Part shown: positions 23,901 to 31,000 of the stretch, one piece after another
How the letters are laid out: each line of letters begins with the position of its first letter
How positions within the stretch are numbered: the stretch's first letter is position 1
NCBI GenBank assembly: GCA_040954595.2
Contig: CM082579.2
Coordinates: forward strand, 14,384,001 to 14,448,000
DNA length: 64,000 nt
Direction of reading: 5' to 3'
From: Balanoglossus misakiensis
Lineage: Eukaryota > Hemichordata
The notes under the pieces: model-generated
What the model saw: only the letters and a program-made list of their open reading frames with translations
What the model was told of the DNA's origin: nothing
Database searches by the model: none
Program-made: the position numbers and the translations under genes

Positions 23901-26900
23901 ACGACCCCTTCACTTTAAAACAACTGACATTTATGAGTTTAAGTATTTGTCTGCATGCATTCTTATCATTGTGATCCTTGTTCTGACAGACTGTCCCGAA
24001 ATTGTGATTAGTGAGGGCGTGGTGACCAGTACAGAGATAGAAGGTATGATGTCTCTGTCTCATTCCAATGCTCGGACGGTTATCCAGTAGTTAAAGGGGA
24101 TGTCCGGTCTAGCTGATATCTACATAATTTTGTAGCTTTGAGGTCACTCTTTCAGGAAAAAAAAAACATTTTCGCCGTGTATAAGTCGTACCAGCTATGC
24201 AAATATGCCTAGCCTGGTGTCTTGTATCCAAGATAATTAATGAAAAAAGTGCAGTGATGAGAGAGACTTAATTTGTCTCTTGAATCTATTGTTAGCAACA
24301 ACTTGAATGACACTAATTTGTTGTTTATTTTTTAGGAATAACATGTGGTGGACCCCCTGAGTGCAGCAATGGAATTCTTACCAATGTTACCAGTACAGTG
24401 TATGGTGGCATTGCTTATTATCAATGCATTGAGGGCTATCAGTTTATAAATAATGTGTCTTCATTGGAATGCCAAGCAGATGGTGTCTGGGGTCCACTTG
24501 TGCCCCAATGCGAGCGTAAGTTGATATTTTTGAAAACGATTAAACTGCCATTGTAGTGCACACTTAGGAGACGGATTTTCAGAAAAATGTTAGTCCTCTG
24601 AACCTTTCAGTGCTTTAAAGCCACTAGAGCTGCCACTTTTTGCATTTATTTTCAGATTTTATTTTCCGACGTAGATTGGTACATTGAAATAATTAAGCTT
24701 ACTGATAGGGATACAAGAACATGTCATCAATGCCTGATTGTGGCTGTATGTTGCAATTTAAACGTGCAATGTATTAAACAGGTGCCGTACCCATTTTATT
24801 AAAATCAGCCTCCATACAAACAGTATGCAGCTAGCTATCGTGGTATGCATCACCATAGATTTGAAAGGTTTTACTGTGGAAAAGAAAAAAATTGTGAAAT
24901 TTGGCAGCTCTAGAGGCTTTAAAGTGTGTGATGAGTCGTTTTGAAAACAAAATATAACACAGGGTGTTCACTGTCATGTTTTCATAAAAATCACTGACTC
25001 AAGTTGAAATTCTCTCCATAGCGTTATGATGGGGCACTTTGTGCTGGTTGCTACATTCCACATGGGTGTCTAATTGGGACATTACACACTGAATGTTAAA
25101 CCAGACACTGGTAACTTGAAAATATGCAGGATTGTGAGGGTTACTGCATGTCCCTTTAAACCATTTTCCTAGTATTAACACACTTGTAATGTTATCTGTT
25201 CATCTTATCCAAACAGCTCGCGAGTGTCCACCACCGAATGTAGACAACTACTTATCATATGAAATTGTTAATGGTGATTCATTGATTTTTGGAACAACCG
25301 TTGCCTACTCATGTCCATCTGGCTACAGTCTGACTGGCTACACTGTCTCTACATGTGGTGAAGATGGATCATGGATTGGAGATCCAGGATACTGTCAACG
25401 TAAGTCATTTAAGGATGTACATTCAGTAAAATTGAAAATATGGTCATTTCTTTTAATTGTTAATTTTTGGATTATCCTATGTATGTATAATGAAAATTTG
25501 TGATAAAATATAGGGGTCACCACGCTTGTTTTTGAAATACAGAGTCATGAATTTAGTCGATAATTGAAAAAAAGGAGTCAATGGTATCTGGACTTTTATA
25601 GTGGGAACTTGGGGTGAAAATGTTAAAGTTGTGACAGAATACAGATACCCAATATATATACCACAATCAAGTCTGCATCCACATAGTGTTTTATTTTTTT
25701 TTACTTGCAGGATTGAACTGCAGTGATATACTCATAACAGACCCACATCTACAAGCTGTCCCTGATAGTGGACCATATTATATGGGCAGTAACATCACAT
25801 TCTATTGTAATGCTGGCTATGAATTAAATGGTGCTGATTACCTGACTTGTCAATCCGATTTACAGTGGAATAGTGCAATACCATCATGCATTGGTAAGTT
25901 CACATCAAGATTGGTCTTCATGTGGTTGTCTGCTTATGAGGTACCGTAATCGATCACTCCAGTAATTTGACTATTTATCATAAATGTCACCTAAACTACA
26001 TGCTGATAGGACATACAGTTCATGCCATGCAAATCTATGGCTGTCAGAAATTTCATGATTTTCGTAATTTTATTTTTCATTGATTACTGTAAAACAGGAA
26101 ATTTTCGCGACAAAGAAATTTTTTGCGATATCAAAAGCAGAAACTGTTATGAGACGATTAATTTTCATGTTCTCGTATTTCACTACATTGTTATCACTGA
26201 AAATAGTTTTTTACGCAAAAATGTCTTTTTTTTTTGGCTCTTGCATGGTTCGCGAAAATTTGTTTGTGAAAATTTCCTGTTGGTCTGGTGGTTCCCAGCT
26301 AAACTTGTTGGTCTGAATTTACCAGCGGACCTGTGGGATTTTGATCATATCTTGATGAATAACATTTCAGATATCAATGAATGTAGTACATTGGTGGCAC
26401 GGTGTGGAATCAATCAAGTCTGTGAAAATAGAGATGGTGACTATCAGTGTGCATGTTTGGTGGGATTTGAACCAGATGTGAATGGAACAGCATGCAAAGG
26501 TGAGACATAAACAAGTCACTTGCAACATAACTTCAAGTCACTATTTTCACATTTAACACATTCCGAACTTATTTCAGAATTCCGGATAAATTTTTGGAAT
26601 GACCTTTTAATCTCAGGTGTCTTTTTCTCATAGGATTACATTGATAATTGCTAGAAAACAAACTTCTACTATTGTCATTTTCACGAAATTTTACACATAG
26701 CTCAGTCTAGTAAATATAAATTCATTGGTCAAATAAAATTGTGTGATTACAATGCTCTATTTTGAGATAAATTTCTTTAAGGTTTTTGTCCATAGACAAA
26801 CCATTGGTGAACCATGCTGAGTCAGCAGGTTTCTTCTATTATCAACTAAGTTAATGGCCTTGTATTTCAAAAGCAAGCAAGGTGACGCCTTTATTTTATC

Positions 26901-27206
26901 ACAGATTCATCTTGTACGTACACAAGATAATCCCAAAATTCACGATTAAAAGAAATGACAATACTTTCAATTTTACTGAACGTACATTGTTTTAATCCAA
27001 TCCATGTTCCTTCTTTGTAGATATAAATGAATGTGCTTCACATTCTTGTGATCAACTTTGTAAAAACACTGCAGGTGGTTTTCAATGTTCCTGTGAAGAA
27101 GGCTATCTCTTATATGCAAATAACGGCACAGGTGGATTCTATCTGCCACCTGGAGAAACTGGTCTCTCAATGTATGATGTCTACACTTTTAACCAATCAT
27201 GTGTTC
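8938..27206 (+). CDS. CLECT-CUB-CUB-sushi(x3)-EGF(x2) extracellular multidomain gene, partial, exons listed separately
   Basis: A mosaic secreted or cell-surface protein gene. Joined exons: 8938-8995, 9695-9776, 15174-15292, 15738-15953 (C-type lectin); 18602-~18727, 20050-20251 (CUB); 22232-22416, 23070-23253 (CUB); 24336-24515, 25217-25399, 25711-25893 (three sushi/CCP domains); 26371-26499, 27021-27206 (two calcium-binding EGF). Module borders are phase 1, typical of exon-shuffled extracellular genes. A broken CUB exon (20545-20722) and a broken sushi exon (23990-24090) sit between the intact ones and can be skipped in frame. Such architectures occur in complement-like, adhesion and pattern-recognition proteins of invertebrates; the specific function is unknown. 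Neither the first exon or signal peptide nor the 3' end is visible. One CUB junction does not close in phase, so an assembly error or a pseudogene allele is possible. Confidence 0.8.
9337..9627. mobile_element. TTAA MITE, AGGGACAAAG family
   Basis: Bounded by TTAA at 9333-9336 and 9628-9631. It starts AGGGACAAAGTCTCTCTCTC and ends ..CTTGTATCATGTCCCT. Compared with the 61714-62060 copy it has lost about 40 bp just inside the right end. It lies in the intron between the first two lectin exons. Confidence 0.9.
9695..9776 (+). CDS. Exon: C-type lectin domain, part 1
   Basis: Acceptor TTACATTGCAG before 9695 and donor GTAAGT from 9777. In the frame set by the previous exon it reads YQLRGASCYKAVPDKQSAGN and then AENTCQ, ending in phase 2. 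The G-x-SCYK...A...C pattern matches the N-terminal half of C-type lectin domains. Other frames of the same block also stay open but do not join the neighbours. Confidence 0.85.
10321..10440. repeat. Microsatellites (GCTC)n, (CT)n and (CAGT)n-like
   Basis: Runs of CGCTCGCTCGCTCG, then CTCTCTCTCTCAGAGAGAG, then repeated CAGACAGTCAGACAG / TCAGTCAGTCAG motifs. Simple sequence, not coding. Confidence 0.9.
12955..13129 (-). mobile_element. Partial TTAA element, AGGTATACGGTCACC family
   Basis: Ends GGTGACCGTATACCT followed by TTAA (13126-13129). It shares with 27236-27420, in opposite orientation, the blocks TGGAAAATTAGCTATA.TTACCATGG, AGCCAATCACAGATTTT and TGGTGGCACACG..GAAAA. The other terminus is not clear here. 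Confidence 0.7.
14113..14450. mobile_element. Foldback element with ~60 bp inverted termini
   Basis: The left arm (14113-14174: GC-rich, containing TTGCTGCAGTTTGCAGCCCC and TCCATCTCCCCTG) is repeated inverted at 14389-14450 with few differences. The 210 bp interior has no recognisable frame. Direct flanking duplications could not be fixed by eye. A non-autonomous DNA transposon is the likely nature. Confidence 0.8.
15174..15292 (+). CDS. Exon: C-type lectin domain, part 2
   Basis: Acceptor TTTATTTTCAG, donor GTGAGT at 15293. It enters in phase 2 and continues the domain as SFYGGHLTVIEG... and later NHGWIG, leaving in phase 1. GGHL and WIG are the two most conserved blocks in this part of C-type lectin folds. 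119 bp. Confidence 0.9.
15354..15403 (-). repeat. 50 bp repeat, inverted partner of 18727-18776
   Basis: The block ACTGGTTTTGGAATTTGACAG..TTTACAAGTAAGCACT is the reverse complement of the sequence at 18727-18776. It lies in the intron just after the second lectin exon. The partner copy overlaps the 3' end of the first CUB exon. Confidence 0.8.
15738..15953 (+). CDS. Exon: C-type lectin domain, part 3 (C-terminal)
   Basis: Acceptor CATTTTATAG, donor GTAAGT at 15954. It reads GFSGPNRDGSVEYDYSDGRK, then WADTEPDASTGQCVRL and ends ARCDDVSLSMCEVAACAE, in phase 1. Three late cysteines are present (GQC, RC, MC). The canonical sugar-binding triplets (EPN/QPD and WND) are replaced by EPD and a region without WND, so classical calcium-dependent sugar binding is uncertain. 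216 bp. Confidence 0.92.
16060..16350. repeat. Purine-rich GA/GGGA low-complexity tract
   Basis: About 290 bp consisting almost only of G and A on this strand, in irregular GAGGGAGG / GAGAGAG motifs. A strand-asymmetric polypurine tract in an intron; may form triplex DNA. Confidence 0.95.
16553..16655. repeat. 103 bp near-perfect palindrome
   Basis: Begins AGAGAACCACC and ends GGTGGTTCTCT, with inner arms GGTTCTTGGTTTCGAATTGCC / ..GGAAACCAAGAACC. Reads as a foldback MITE or hairpin relic. Related short motifs (GGTAGTTCTAGA) appear at 16844 and 17884, but I could not join them into one element. Confidence 0.75.
18099..18288. mobile_element. TA-flanked MITE, CTGTAAAACAGGAAATTTTCGCG family
   Basis: About 190 bp flanked by TA, with termini CTGTAAACAGGAAATTTTCGCG and ..AAAAATTTCCTGTTTTACAG. 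The interior repeats the family words GCGAGAGCCAAAA, CGCGAAAATAA and GATAGCAATGC. TA duplication suggests Tc1/mariner-like mobilisation (inference). Confidence 0.9.
18602..18727 (+). CDS. Exon: first CUB domain, N-terminal half (3' end uncertain)
   Basis: Acceptor TGATATTCAG. In phase 1 it reads TCGGLETGESGTFHSTGYP and then ECIWTIQGPATSRI, the CGG, GYP and C-x-W-x-I hallmarks of CUB domains. The 3' end is doubtful. Donor-like GT dinucleotides at 18728 (phase 1) and 18738 (phase 2) both fail to match the next exon, which needs phase 0. A dispersed 50 bp repeat begins exactly at this end. Confidence 0.75.
   Translation, partial: EHVVVWKLVNRGPFTALDTQMIIITFYKNVFGQSRDLQHPE
18727..18776 (+). repeat. 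50 bp repeat overlapping the CUB exon end
   Basis: CACTTGTAAACTGTCAAATTCC..AAACCAGTTATTTTTTACA is the reverse complement of 15354-15403. It starts where the CUB exon should end, so insertion of this repeat may have altered the original splice donor. Confidence 0.75.
19502..19683. mobile_element. Foldback element with long inverted arms
   Basis: Left arm AATAACACATTATGCTCGGG..CACGATTTGAAGCCTGC..GGTGATCTCTGACC and right arm in reverse order pair over most of the 182 bp. The loop sits near 19590. Intronic; no frame. Confidence 0.85.
20050..20251 (+). CDS. Exon: first CUB domain, C-terminal half
   Basis: Acceptor TTCTTTTCAG, donor GTAATA at 20252. In phase 0 it reads FLHFDTELYHDTVVIVEV, then LATYSGPDQPDEVISSGNAM and LVKFLSDSSHTATGFEASW, leaving in phase 1. 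HFDTE, YHD and the S-D-x-S...GF-x-A-x-W end are CUB signatures, including putative calcium-binding acidic residues. Cysteines 3 and 4 of the standard CUB fold are absent from this half. Confidence 0.88.
20271..20325. mobile_element. Half copy of the TA-flanked MITE
   Basis: ATGTAAAACTGGAAATTTTCGC..ATAAATTTTCGCGAACTAC matches one end of the CTGTAAAACAGG family, 20 bp after a splice donor. The opposite end is missing. Confidence 0.75.
20545..20722 (+). pseudogene. Decayed CUB exon (frameshift and TGA at the conserved tryptophan)
   Basis: Acceptor TTCTTTCAG and donor GTGAGT at 20723 are intact. In the incoming phase it starts SLCGGNFIAQSYKQNLSSTE. Near 20610 the CUB-like reading switches frame to GKNYLNNEDCN. 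There the expected tryptophan of C-x-W is TGA (20651-20653), before QLASFTTEFVVTLQVVDSDA. No second half of this CUB is present before the next exon. The exons on either side join in phase 1 without it, so skipping keeps the protein in frame. Confidence 0.8.
21059..21143. mobile_element. Half copy of the AGGGACAAAG TTAA MITE
   Basis: AGGGACGAAGTCTCTCTCTCTC..GCTGCCCTTTTCCCATTAATTATGTTTGATACAAGACACCGTTTATG matches the left 80 bp of the family. The rest is absent. It lies where the second half of the decayed CUB would be expected. Confidence 0.85.
21210..21435. repeat. Dispersed repeat shared with 54160-54375 and 60655-60885
   Basis: Shared words in order: GGGTCATTATGGAACTTTTTAACAG, AATGAGTTTAAT, GACAGAAAGGTTTGACC.AAGGAAGTCAT, ATTTCTTC, CCCCTAGC.CAAAAT.AAA and GGCAGCCAGGATT. 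Three copies in the window. Non-coding. Confidence 0.8.
21475..22005. repeat. Element with ~145 bp internal tandem repeats
   Basis: Begins with a hairpin (AGCTTGGCTGTCACTTGTGTCAGCCAAGCT) and a run of GTCCGTCGTCCG. Three copies of a block ending GTGTTATGGTGCCCCTACCTGATTT follow, at about 21637, 21781 and 21926, with GGGTCAT.AATATGCAAATTAGATCTAAAA between them. Probably a dispersed element; class unknown. Confidence 0.75.
22232..22416 (+). CDS. Exon: CUB domain (second intact), N-terminal half
   Basis: Acceptor TTTCTTTAAAG, donor GTGAGT at 22417. Reads GCQGIEILRSFGTIQSPGYD, then MCSWLIKEPTGRPLTLIF and DENFGLERNTDVDYII, ending phase 0. SPGYD, C-S-W-L-I and the F-D-E-x-F strand are CUB signatures. 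It enters in phase 1, compatible with direct splicing from 20251. Confidence 0.92.
22584..22789. mobile_element. TA-flanked MITE, CTGTAAAAC family
   Basis: TA before 22584 and after 22789. Termini CTGTAAAACGGGA and TCCCATTTTACAG; the interior has ATGAAATTTTCGCG, TTACGCAACTTTTTATTTTC and GGCTCTCACGTAGATCGCGAAAATT. Intronic. Confidence 0.9.
22836..23030. mobile_element. TA-flanked MITE, CTGTAAAAC family (divergent)
   Basis: Starts CTATAAAATTTTCGTGAACG and ends GATTTCCCGTTTTACGG, between TA dinucleotides. Interior words GTGAGAGCCAAAAAA, AAAAAGTCGC and GATATCGCGAAAATTTCC match the family in the opposite orientation to its neighbour at 22584. Confidence 0.85.
23070..23253 (+). CDS. Exon: CUB domain (second intact), C-terminal half
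   Basis: Acceptor TGTTTCTGAAG, donor GTACAC at 23254. Reads VYNGTESDDDVIIGPWSGNS, later PPPDCRTDIGHFSVVFRSSR and AKGFRASFSPG. V-Y-x-G, G-x-W-S-G, the acidic cluster and GF-x-A-x-F are CUB features. Leaves in phase 1. A MITE starts 9 bp after the donor. Confidence 0.92.
23263..23469. mobile_element. TA-flanked MITE, CTGTAAAACACTTTATTTTC subfamily
   Basis: Flanked by TA (23261-23262 and 23470-23471). Termini CTGTAAAACACTTTATTTTC and GAAAATAAAGTGTTTTACAG form a perfect inverted pair of 20 bp. The same subfamily occurs at 50221-50418. It abuts the CUB splice donor. Confidence 0.95.
23690..23915. mobile_element. TA-flanked foldback element, GGGGTCGTCGCA family
   Basis: Arms AAGTGATGGGGTCGTCGCA..TTTATAAACATTGCAATTCATCCACAAATCCCT and their inverted match before 23915, with TA on both sides. 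The inner part of the left arm (23742-23777) recurs at the left edge of the giant minisatellite (28022-28057). Confidence 0.88.
23990..24090 (+). pseudogene. Broken sushi (CCP) exon
   Basis: Acceptor GTTCTGACAG, entering in phase 1: DCPEIVISEGVVTSTEIEG. The sushi similarity then continues one frame over as YDVSVSFQCSDGYPV, so there is a frameshift near 24044. At 24091 a TTAA and a MITE-like sequence replace the expected second half (no third and fourth cysteine or tryptophan). A weak donor GTATGA at 24044 would make a 54 bp phase 1-1 exon. Otherwise the exon can be skipped in frame. Confidence 0.75.
24095..24290. mobile_element. Chimeric MITE remnant: AGGGGATGTCC left end plus AGGGACAAAG right end
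   Basis: After TTAA (24091-24094) it begins AGGGGATGTCCGGTCTAGCTG..TACATAATTTTGTAGCTTTGAGGTCA.TCTTTCAG, as in 27722-27828. From about 24218 it changes to GGTGTCTTGTATCCAAGATAATTAATG..GAGAGAGACTTAATTTGTC, the right end of the other TTAA family. This implies nested insertion or recombination between elements. Confidence 0.75.
24336..24515 (+). CDS. Exon: sushi/CCP domain 1
   Basis: Acceptor TTATTTTTTAG, donor GTAAG at 24516, phase 1 in and out. Reads CGGPPECSNGILTNVTST, then AYYQCIEGYQFI, LECQADGVWGPLVPQC. The pattern C...G..Y-x-C-x-x-G-Y...C...G-x-W...P-x-C is the full sushi signature. It begins ITCGGPP, with one cysteine before the domain proper. Confidence 0.93.
25217..25399 (+). CDS. Exon: sushi/CCP domain 2
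   Basis: Acceptor ATCCAAACAG, donor GTAAG at 25400, phase 1-1. Reads ECPPPNVDNYLSYEIVNGD, then TTVAYSCPSGYSLTGYTVST and CGEDGSWIGDPGYC. All four cysteines and the conserved tryptophan are present. 183 bp, one domain per exon. Confidence 0.95.
25417..25600 (+). repeat. Interspersed repeat (copy 2 of 3), truncated
   Basis: TTCAGTAAAATTGAAAATATGGTCATTTCTTTTAATT...GAATTTAGTCGATAATTGAAAAAA matches 8538-8820 and the reverse of 26640-26987. It starts 18 bp downstream of a sushi exon donor. Confidence 0.75.
25711..25893 (+). CDS. Exon: sushi/CCP domain 3
   Basis: Acceptor TTTACTTGCAG, donor GTAAG at 25894, phase 1-1. Reads LNCSDILITDPHLQAV, then GPYYMGSNITFYCNAGYEL and YLTCQSDLQWNSAIPSC. Complete sushi cysteine/tryptophan pattern, 183 bp. 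It contains one N-glycosylation motif (NIT). Confidence 0.95.
26087..26282. mobile_element. TA-flanked MITE, CTGTAAAACAGG family, right end eroded
   Basis: TA at 26085-26086, then CTGTAAAACAGGAAATTTTCGCGAC. Internal words TTTTCATGTTCTCGTATTTCACT and GGCTC..GCATGGTTCGCGAAAATT. It ends AAAATTTCCTGTT without the terminal TTACAGTA. Intronic. Confidence 0.88.
26371..26499 (+). CDS. Exon: calcium-binding EGF domain 1
   Basis: Acceptor AACATTTCAG, donor GTGAGA at 26500, phase 1-1. Reads DINECSTLVARCGINQVC and then ENRDGDYQCACLVGFEP..GTAC. The DINEC start, D/N-x(n)-Y/F and six cysteines fit a calcium-binding EGF module. 129 bp. Confidence 0.95.
26640..26987 (-). repeat. Interspersed repeat (copy 3 of 3), longest
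   Basis: Reverse-oriented copy. From its right end it reads CAGTAAAATTGAAAGTATTGTCATTTCTTTTAATCGTG and continues to the TATTTTGAGATAAATT and AGTAGAAGTTTG blocks shared with 8538-8820. It lies in the intron between the two EGF exons. Confidence 0.75.
27021..27206 (+). CDS. Exon: EGF domain 2 with linker (last recognised exon)
   Basis: Acceptor TTCTTTGTAG, donor GTAAGT at 27207, phase 1-1. Reads DINECASHSCDQLCKNTAG and FQCSCEEGYLLYANNGTGG, then a linker YLPPGETGLSMYDVYTFNQS and CV. The first five EGF cysteines are clear; the sixth is the late cysteine after the long linker. This EGF-plus-linker form commonly precedes further sushi modules, and the strong donor says the transcript continues. 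Confidence 0.9.
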
Positions 27207-27235
27207 GTAAGTATCATGTTAAACTATAGAGTTAA

Positions 27236-27420
27236 AGGTATATGATCACCCATGGAAAATTAGCTATATATAGTTACCATGGAAAATTGAAATCTAGCCA
27301 ATCACAGATTTTCATTTGGTGGCACACGTGGAAAACAGGCGCCACCATATGTTCTTTAGAATGCTCAAATACGCCATTCAGCCATATATGGGAATGTGTA
27401 TTGAAGGTGACTGTATACTT
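27236..27420. mobile_element. TTAA MITE, AGGTATATGATCACC family
   Basis: TTAA at 27232-27235 and 27421-27424 bracket a 185 bp element. Termini AGGTATATGATCACC and GGTGACTGTATACTT are imperfect inverted repeats. It starts 25 bp after the last EGF exon. A partial relative lies at 12955-13129. Confidence 0.85.
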
Positions 27421-27721
27421 TTAACCAAGATTTGTCATATTATTGACCTTTATACCGCAATGAATTTGCAGCAACAAAAAGTGGACAAAAAGCTGAATTT
27501 CATAATTGGATTTCATAATTTTGCCGTAATTCAATAATGAAATGTGGAGAAAGTCAGCAGACCAACTTTGCACTGTTATTATTTATTTTGGATTTGTTTC
27601 CCTCCTGCTAACAAAAGTGTCCTCTCACCTCATGGCATGAAGATGCATTGAATTCTGAGAAAAAGGGGATTAATACTTGAGTGTATTTACAAAGACAAAC
27701 AAGCTCACTGGTAGCATTTAA

Positions 27722-27828
27722 AGGGGAAGTCCGGTTCAGCTACATAATTGGGTAGCTTTGAGGTCATTCTTTCAGAAAAAAACATTGTGTAGAAATTATG
27801 CATACATCAGCTGGACAGGACTTCCCTT
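27722..27828. mobile_element. TTAA MITE, AGGGGAAGTCC family (107 bp)
   Basis: Left TTAA 27718-27721 and right TTAA 27829-27832. Termini AGGGGAAGTCCGG and ..CAGGACTTCCCTT. Interior CAGCTACATAATTGGGTAGCTTTGAGGTCATTCTTTCAG is shared with the element that breaks the sushi exon at 24095. Confidence 0.85.
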
Positions 27829-27918
27829 TTAATATTTCCAAGCAAGGCAATTGGTTTACTGCAACAATTACTTTGAAAACACAGTGTAAAACAACAATCA
27901 TGATATAAATGTTACTTT

Positions 27919-27952
27919 AATAGATAGTCATACTTATATAAGCATGACTGTC
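27919..27952. repeat. 34 bp inverted repeat
   Basis: TAGATAGTCATAC..AGCATGACTGTCTA pairs with one or two mismatches around a TTATATA centre. Lies 70 bp before the minisatellite edge. Function unknown. Confidence 0.6.
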
Positions 27953-28019
27953 TATGTTGGTCTGTAAGTTGTATTTGAAAGAAAAGTTTCATGTACGAAT
28001 AGTACAAAGATTGACATTT

Positions 28020-31000
28020 AGTCCACAAATCCCTGAAATGAGACAGCCACGACCTACCATTAACATTAACCAGAGCACACAGTAACCAGGCCGTAGTGGA
28101 CAGTGTTCTGCCCATTAATTTTGAGTGTTTGGTGGGGTCAACCTTTGCGTCAACATTAACCAGAGCACACAGTAACCAGGCCATAGTGGACAGTGTGCTG
28201 CCCATTAATTTGGAGTGTTTGGTGGGGTCAACCTTTGCGTCAACATTAACCAGAGCACACAGTAACCAGGCCGTAGTGGACAGTGTTCTGCCCATTAATT
28301 TTGAGTGTTTGGTGGGGTCAACCTTTGCGTCAACATTAACCAGAGCACACAGTAACCAGGCCGTAGTGGACAGTGTTCTGCCCATTAATTTTGATTGTTT
28401 GGTGGGGTCAACCTTTGCGTCAACATTAACCAGAGCACACAGTAACCAGGCCGTAGTGGACAGTGTTCTGCCCATTAATTTTGAGTGTTTGGTGGGGTCA
28501 ACCTTTGCGTCAACATTAACCAGAGCACACAGTAACCAGGCCATAGTGGACAGTGTTCTGCCCATTAATTTTGAGTGTTTGGTGGGGTCAACCTTTGCGT
28601 CAACATTAACCAGAGCACACAGTAACCAGGCCGTAGTGGACAGTGTTCTCCCCATTAATTTTGAGTGTTTGGTGGGGTCAACCTTTGCGTCAACATTAAC
28701 CAGAGCACACAGTAACCAGGCCGTAGTGGACAGTGTTCTGCCCATTAATTTTGAGTGTTTGGTGGGGTCAACCTTTGCGTCAACATTAACCACAGCACAC
28801 AGTAACCAGGCCAGAGTGGCCAGTATCGTGCCCATTAATTTTGAGTGTTGGATGGGGGTCAACCTTTGCGTCAACATTAACCAGAGCACACAGTACCCAG
28901 GCCGTAGTGGACAGTGTTCTGCCCATTAATTTTGAGTGTTTGGTGGGGTCAACCTTTGCGTCAACATTAACCAGAGCACACAGTAACCAGGCCATAGTGG
29001 ACAGTGTGCTGCCCATTAATTTTGAGTGTTTGGTGGGGTCAACCTTTGCGTCAACATTAACCAGAGCACACAGTAACCAGGCCGTAGTGGACAGTGTTCT
29101 GCCCATTAATTTTGAGTGTTTGGTGGGGTCAACCTTTGCGTCAACATTAACCAGAGCACACAGTAACCAGGCCGTAGTGGACAGTGTTCTGCCCATTAAT
29201 TTTGAGTGTTTGGTGGGGTCAACCTTTGCGTCAACATTAACCAGAGCACACAGTAACCAGGCCGTAGTGGACAGTGTTCTGCCCATTAATTTTGAGTGTT
29301 TGGTGGGGTCAACCTTTGCGTCAACATTAACTAGGCCAGAGTGGCCAGTATCTTGCCCATTAATTTTGAGTGTTTGGTGGGGTCAACCTTTGCGTCAACA
29401 TTAACTAGGCCAGAGTGGCCAGTATCGTGCCCATTAATTTTGAGTGTTTGGTGGGGTCAACCTTTGCGTCAACATTAACCAGAGCACACAGTAACCAGGC
29501 CGTAGTGGACAGTGTTCTGCCCATTAATTTTGAGTGTTTGGTGGGGTCAACCTTTGCATCAACATTAACCAGAGCACACAGTAACCAGGCCATAGTGGAC
29601 AGTGTTCTGCCCATTAATTTGGAGTGTTTGGTGGGGTCAACCTTTGCGTCAACATTAACCAGAGCACACAGTAACCAGGCCGTAGTGGACAGTGTTCTGC
29701 CCATTAATTTTGAGTGTTTGGTGGGGTCAACCTTTGCGTCAACATTAACCAGAGCACACAGTAACCAGGCCGTAGTGGACAGTGTTCTGCCCATTAATTT
29801 TGAGTGTTTGGTGGGGTCAACCTTTGCGTCAACATTAACCAGAGCACACAGTAACCAGGCCGTAGTGGACAGTGTTCTGCCCATTAATTTTGAGTGTTTG
29901 GTGGGGTCAACCTTTGCGTCAACATTAACCAGAGCACACAGTAACCAGGCCATAGTGGACAGTGTTCTGCCCATTAATTTTGAGTGTTTGGTGGGGTCAA
30001 CCTTTGCGTCAACATTAACCAGAGCACACAGTAACCAGGCCGTAGTGGACAGTGTTCTCCCCATTAATTTTGAGTGTTTGGTGGGGTCAACCTTTGCGTC
30101 AACATTAACCAGAGCACACAGTAACCAGGCCGTAGTGGACAGAGTTCTGCCCATTAATTTTGAGTGTTTGGTGGGGTCAACCTTTGCGTCAACATTAACC
30201 ACAGCACACAGTAACCAGGCCAGAGTGGCCAGTATCGTGCCCATTAATTTTGAGTGTTTGATGGGGGTCAACCTTTGCGTCAACATTAACCAGAGCACAC
30301 AGTACCCAGGCCGTAGTGGACAGTGTTCTGCCCATTAATTTTGAGTGTTTGGTGGGGTCAACCTTTGCGTCAACATTAACCAGAGCACACAGTAACCAGG
30401 CCATAGTGGACAGTGTGCTGCCCATTAATTTTGAGTGTTTGGTGGGGTCAACCTTTGCGTCAACATTAACCAGAGCACACAGTAACCAGGCCGTAGTGGA
30501 CAGTGTTCTGCCCATTAATTTTGAGTGTTTGGTGGGGTCAACCTTTGCGTCAACATTAACCAGAGCACACAGTAACCAGGCCGTAGTGGACAGTGTTCTG
30601 CCCATTAATTTTGAGTGTTTGGTGGGGTCAACCTTTGCGTCAACATTAACCAGAGCACACAGTAACCAGGCCGTAGTGGACAGTGTTCTGCCCATTAATT
30701 TTGAGTGTTTGGTGGGGTCAACCTTTGCGTCAACATTAACCAGAGCACACAGTAACCAGGCCGTAGTGGACAGTGTTCTGCCCATTAATTTTGAGTGTTT
30801 GGTGGGGTCAACCTTTGCGTCAACATTAACTAGGCCAGAGTGGCCAGTATCGTGCCCATTAATTTTGAGTGTTTGGTGGGGTCAACCTTTGCGTCAACAT
30901 TAACTAGGCCAGAGTTGCCAGTATCTTGCCCATTAATTTTGAGTGTTTGGTGGGGTCAACCTTTGCGTCAACATTAACTAGGCCAGAGTGGCCAGTATCG

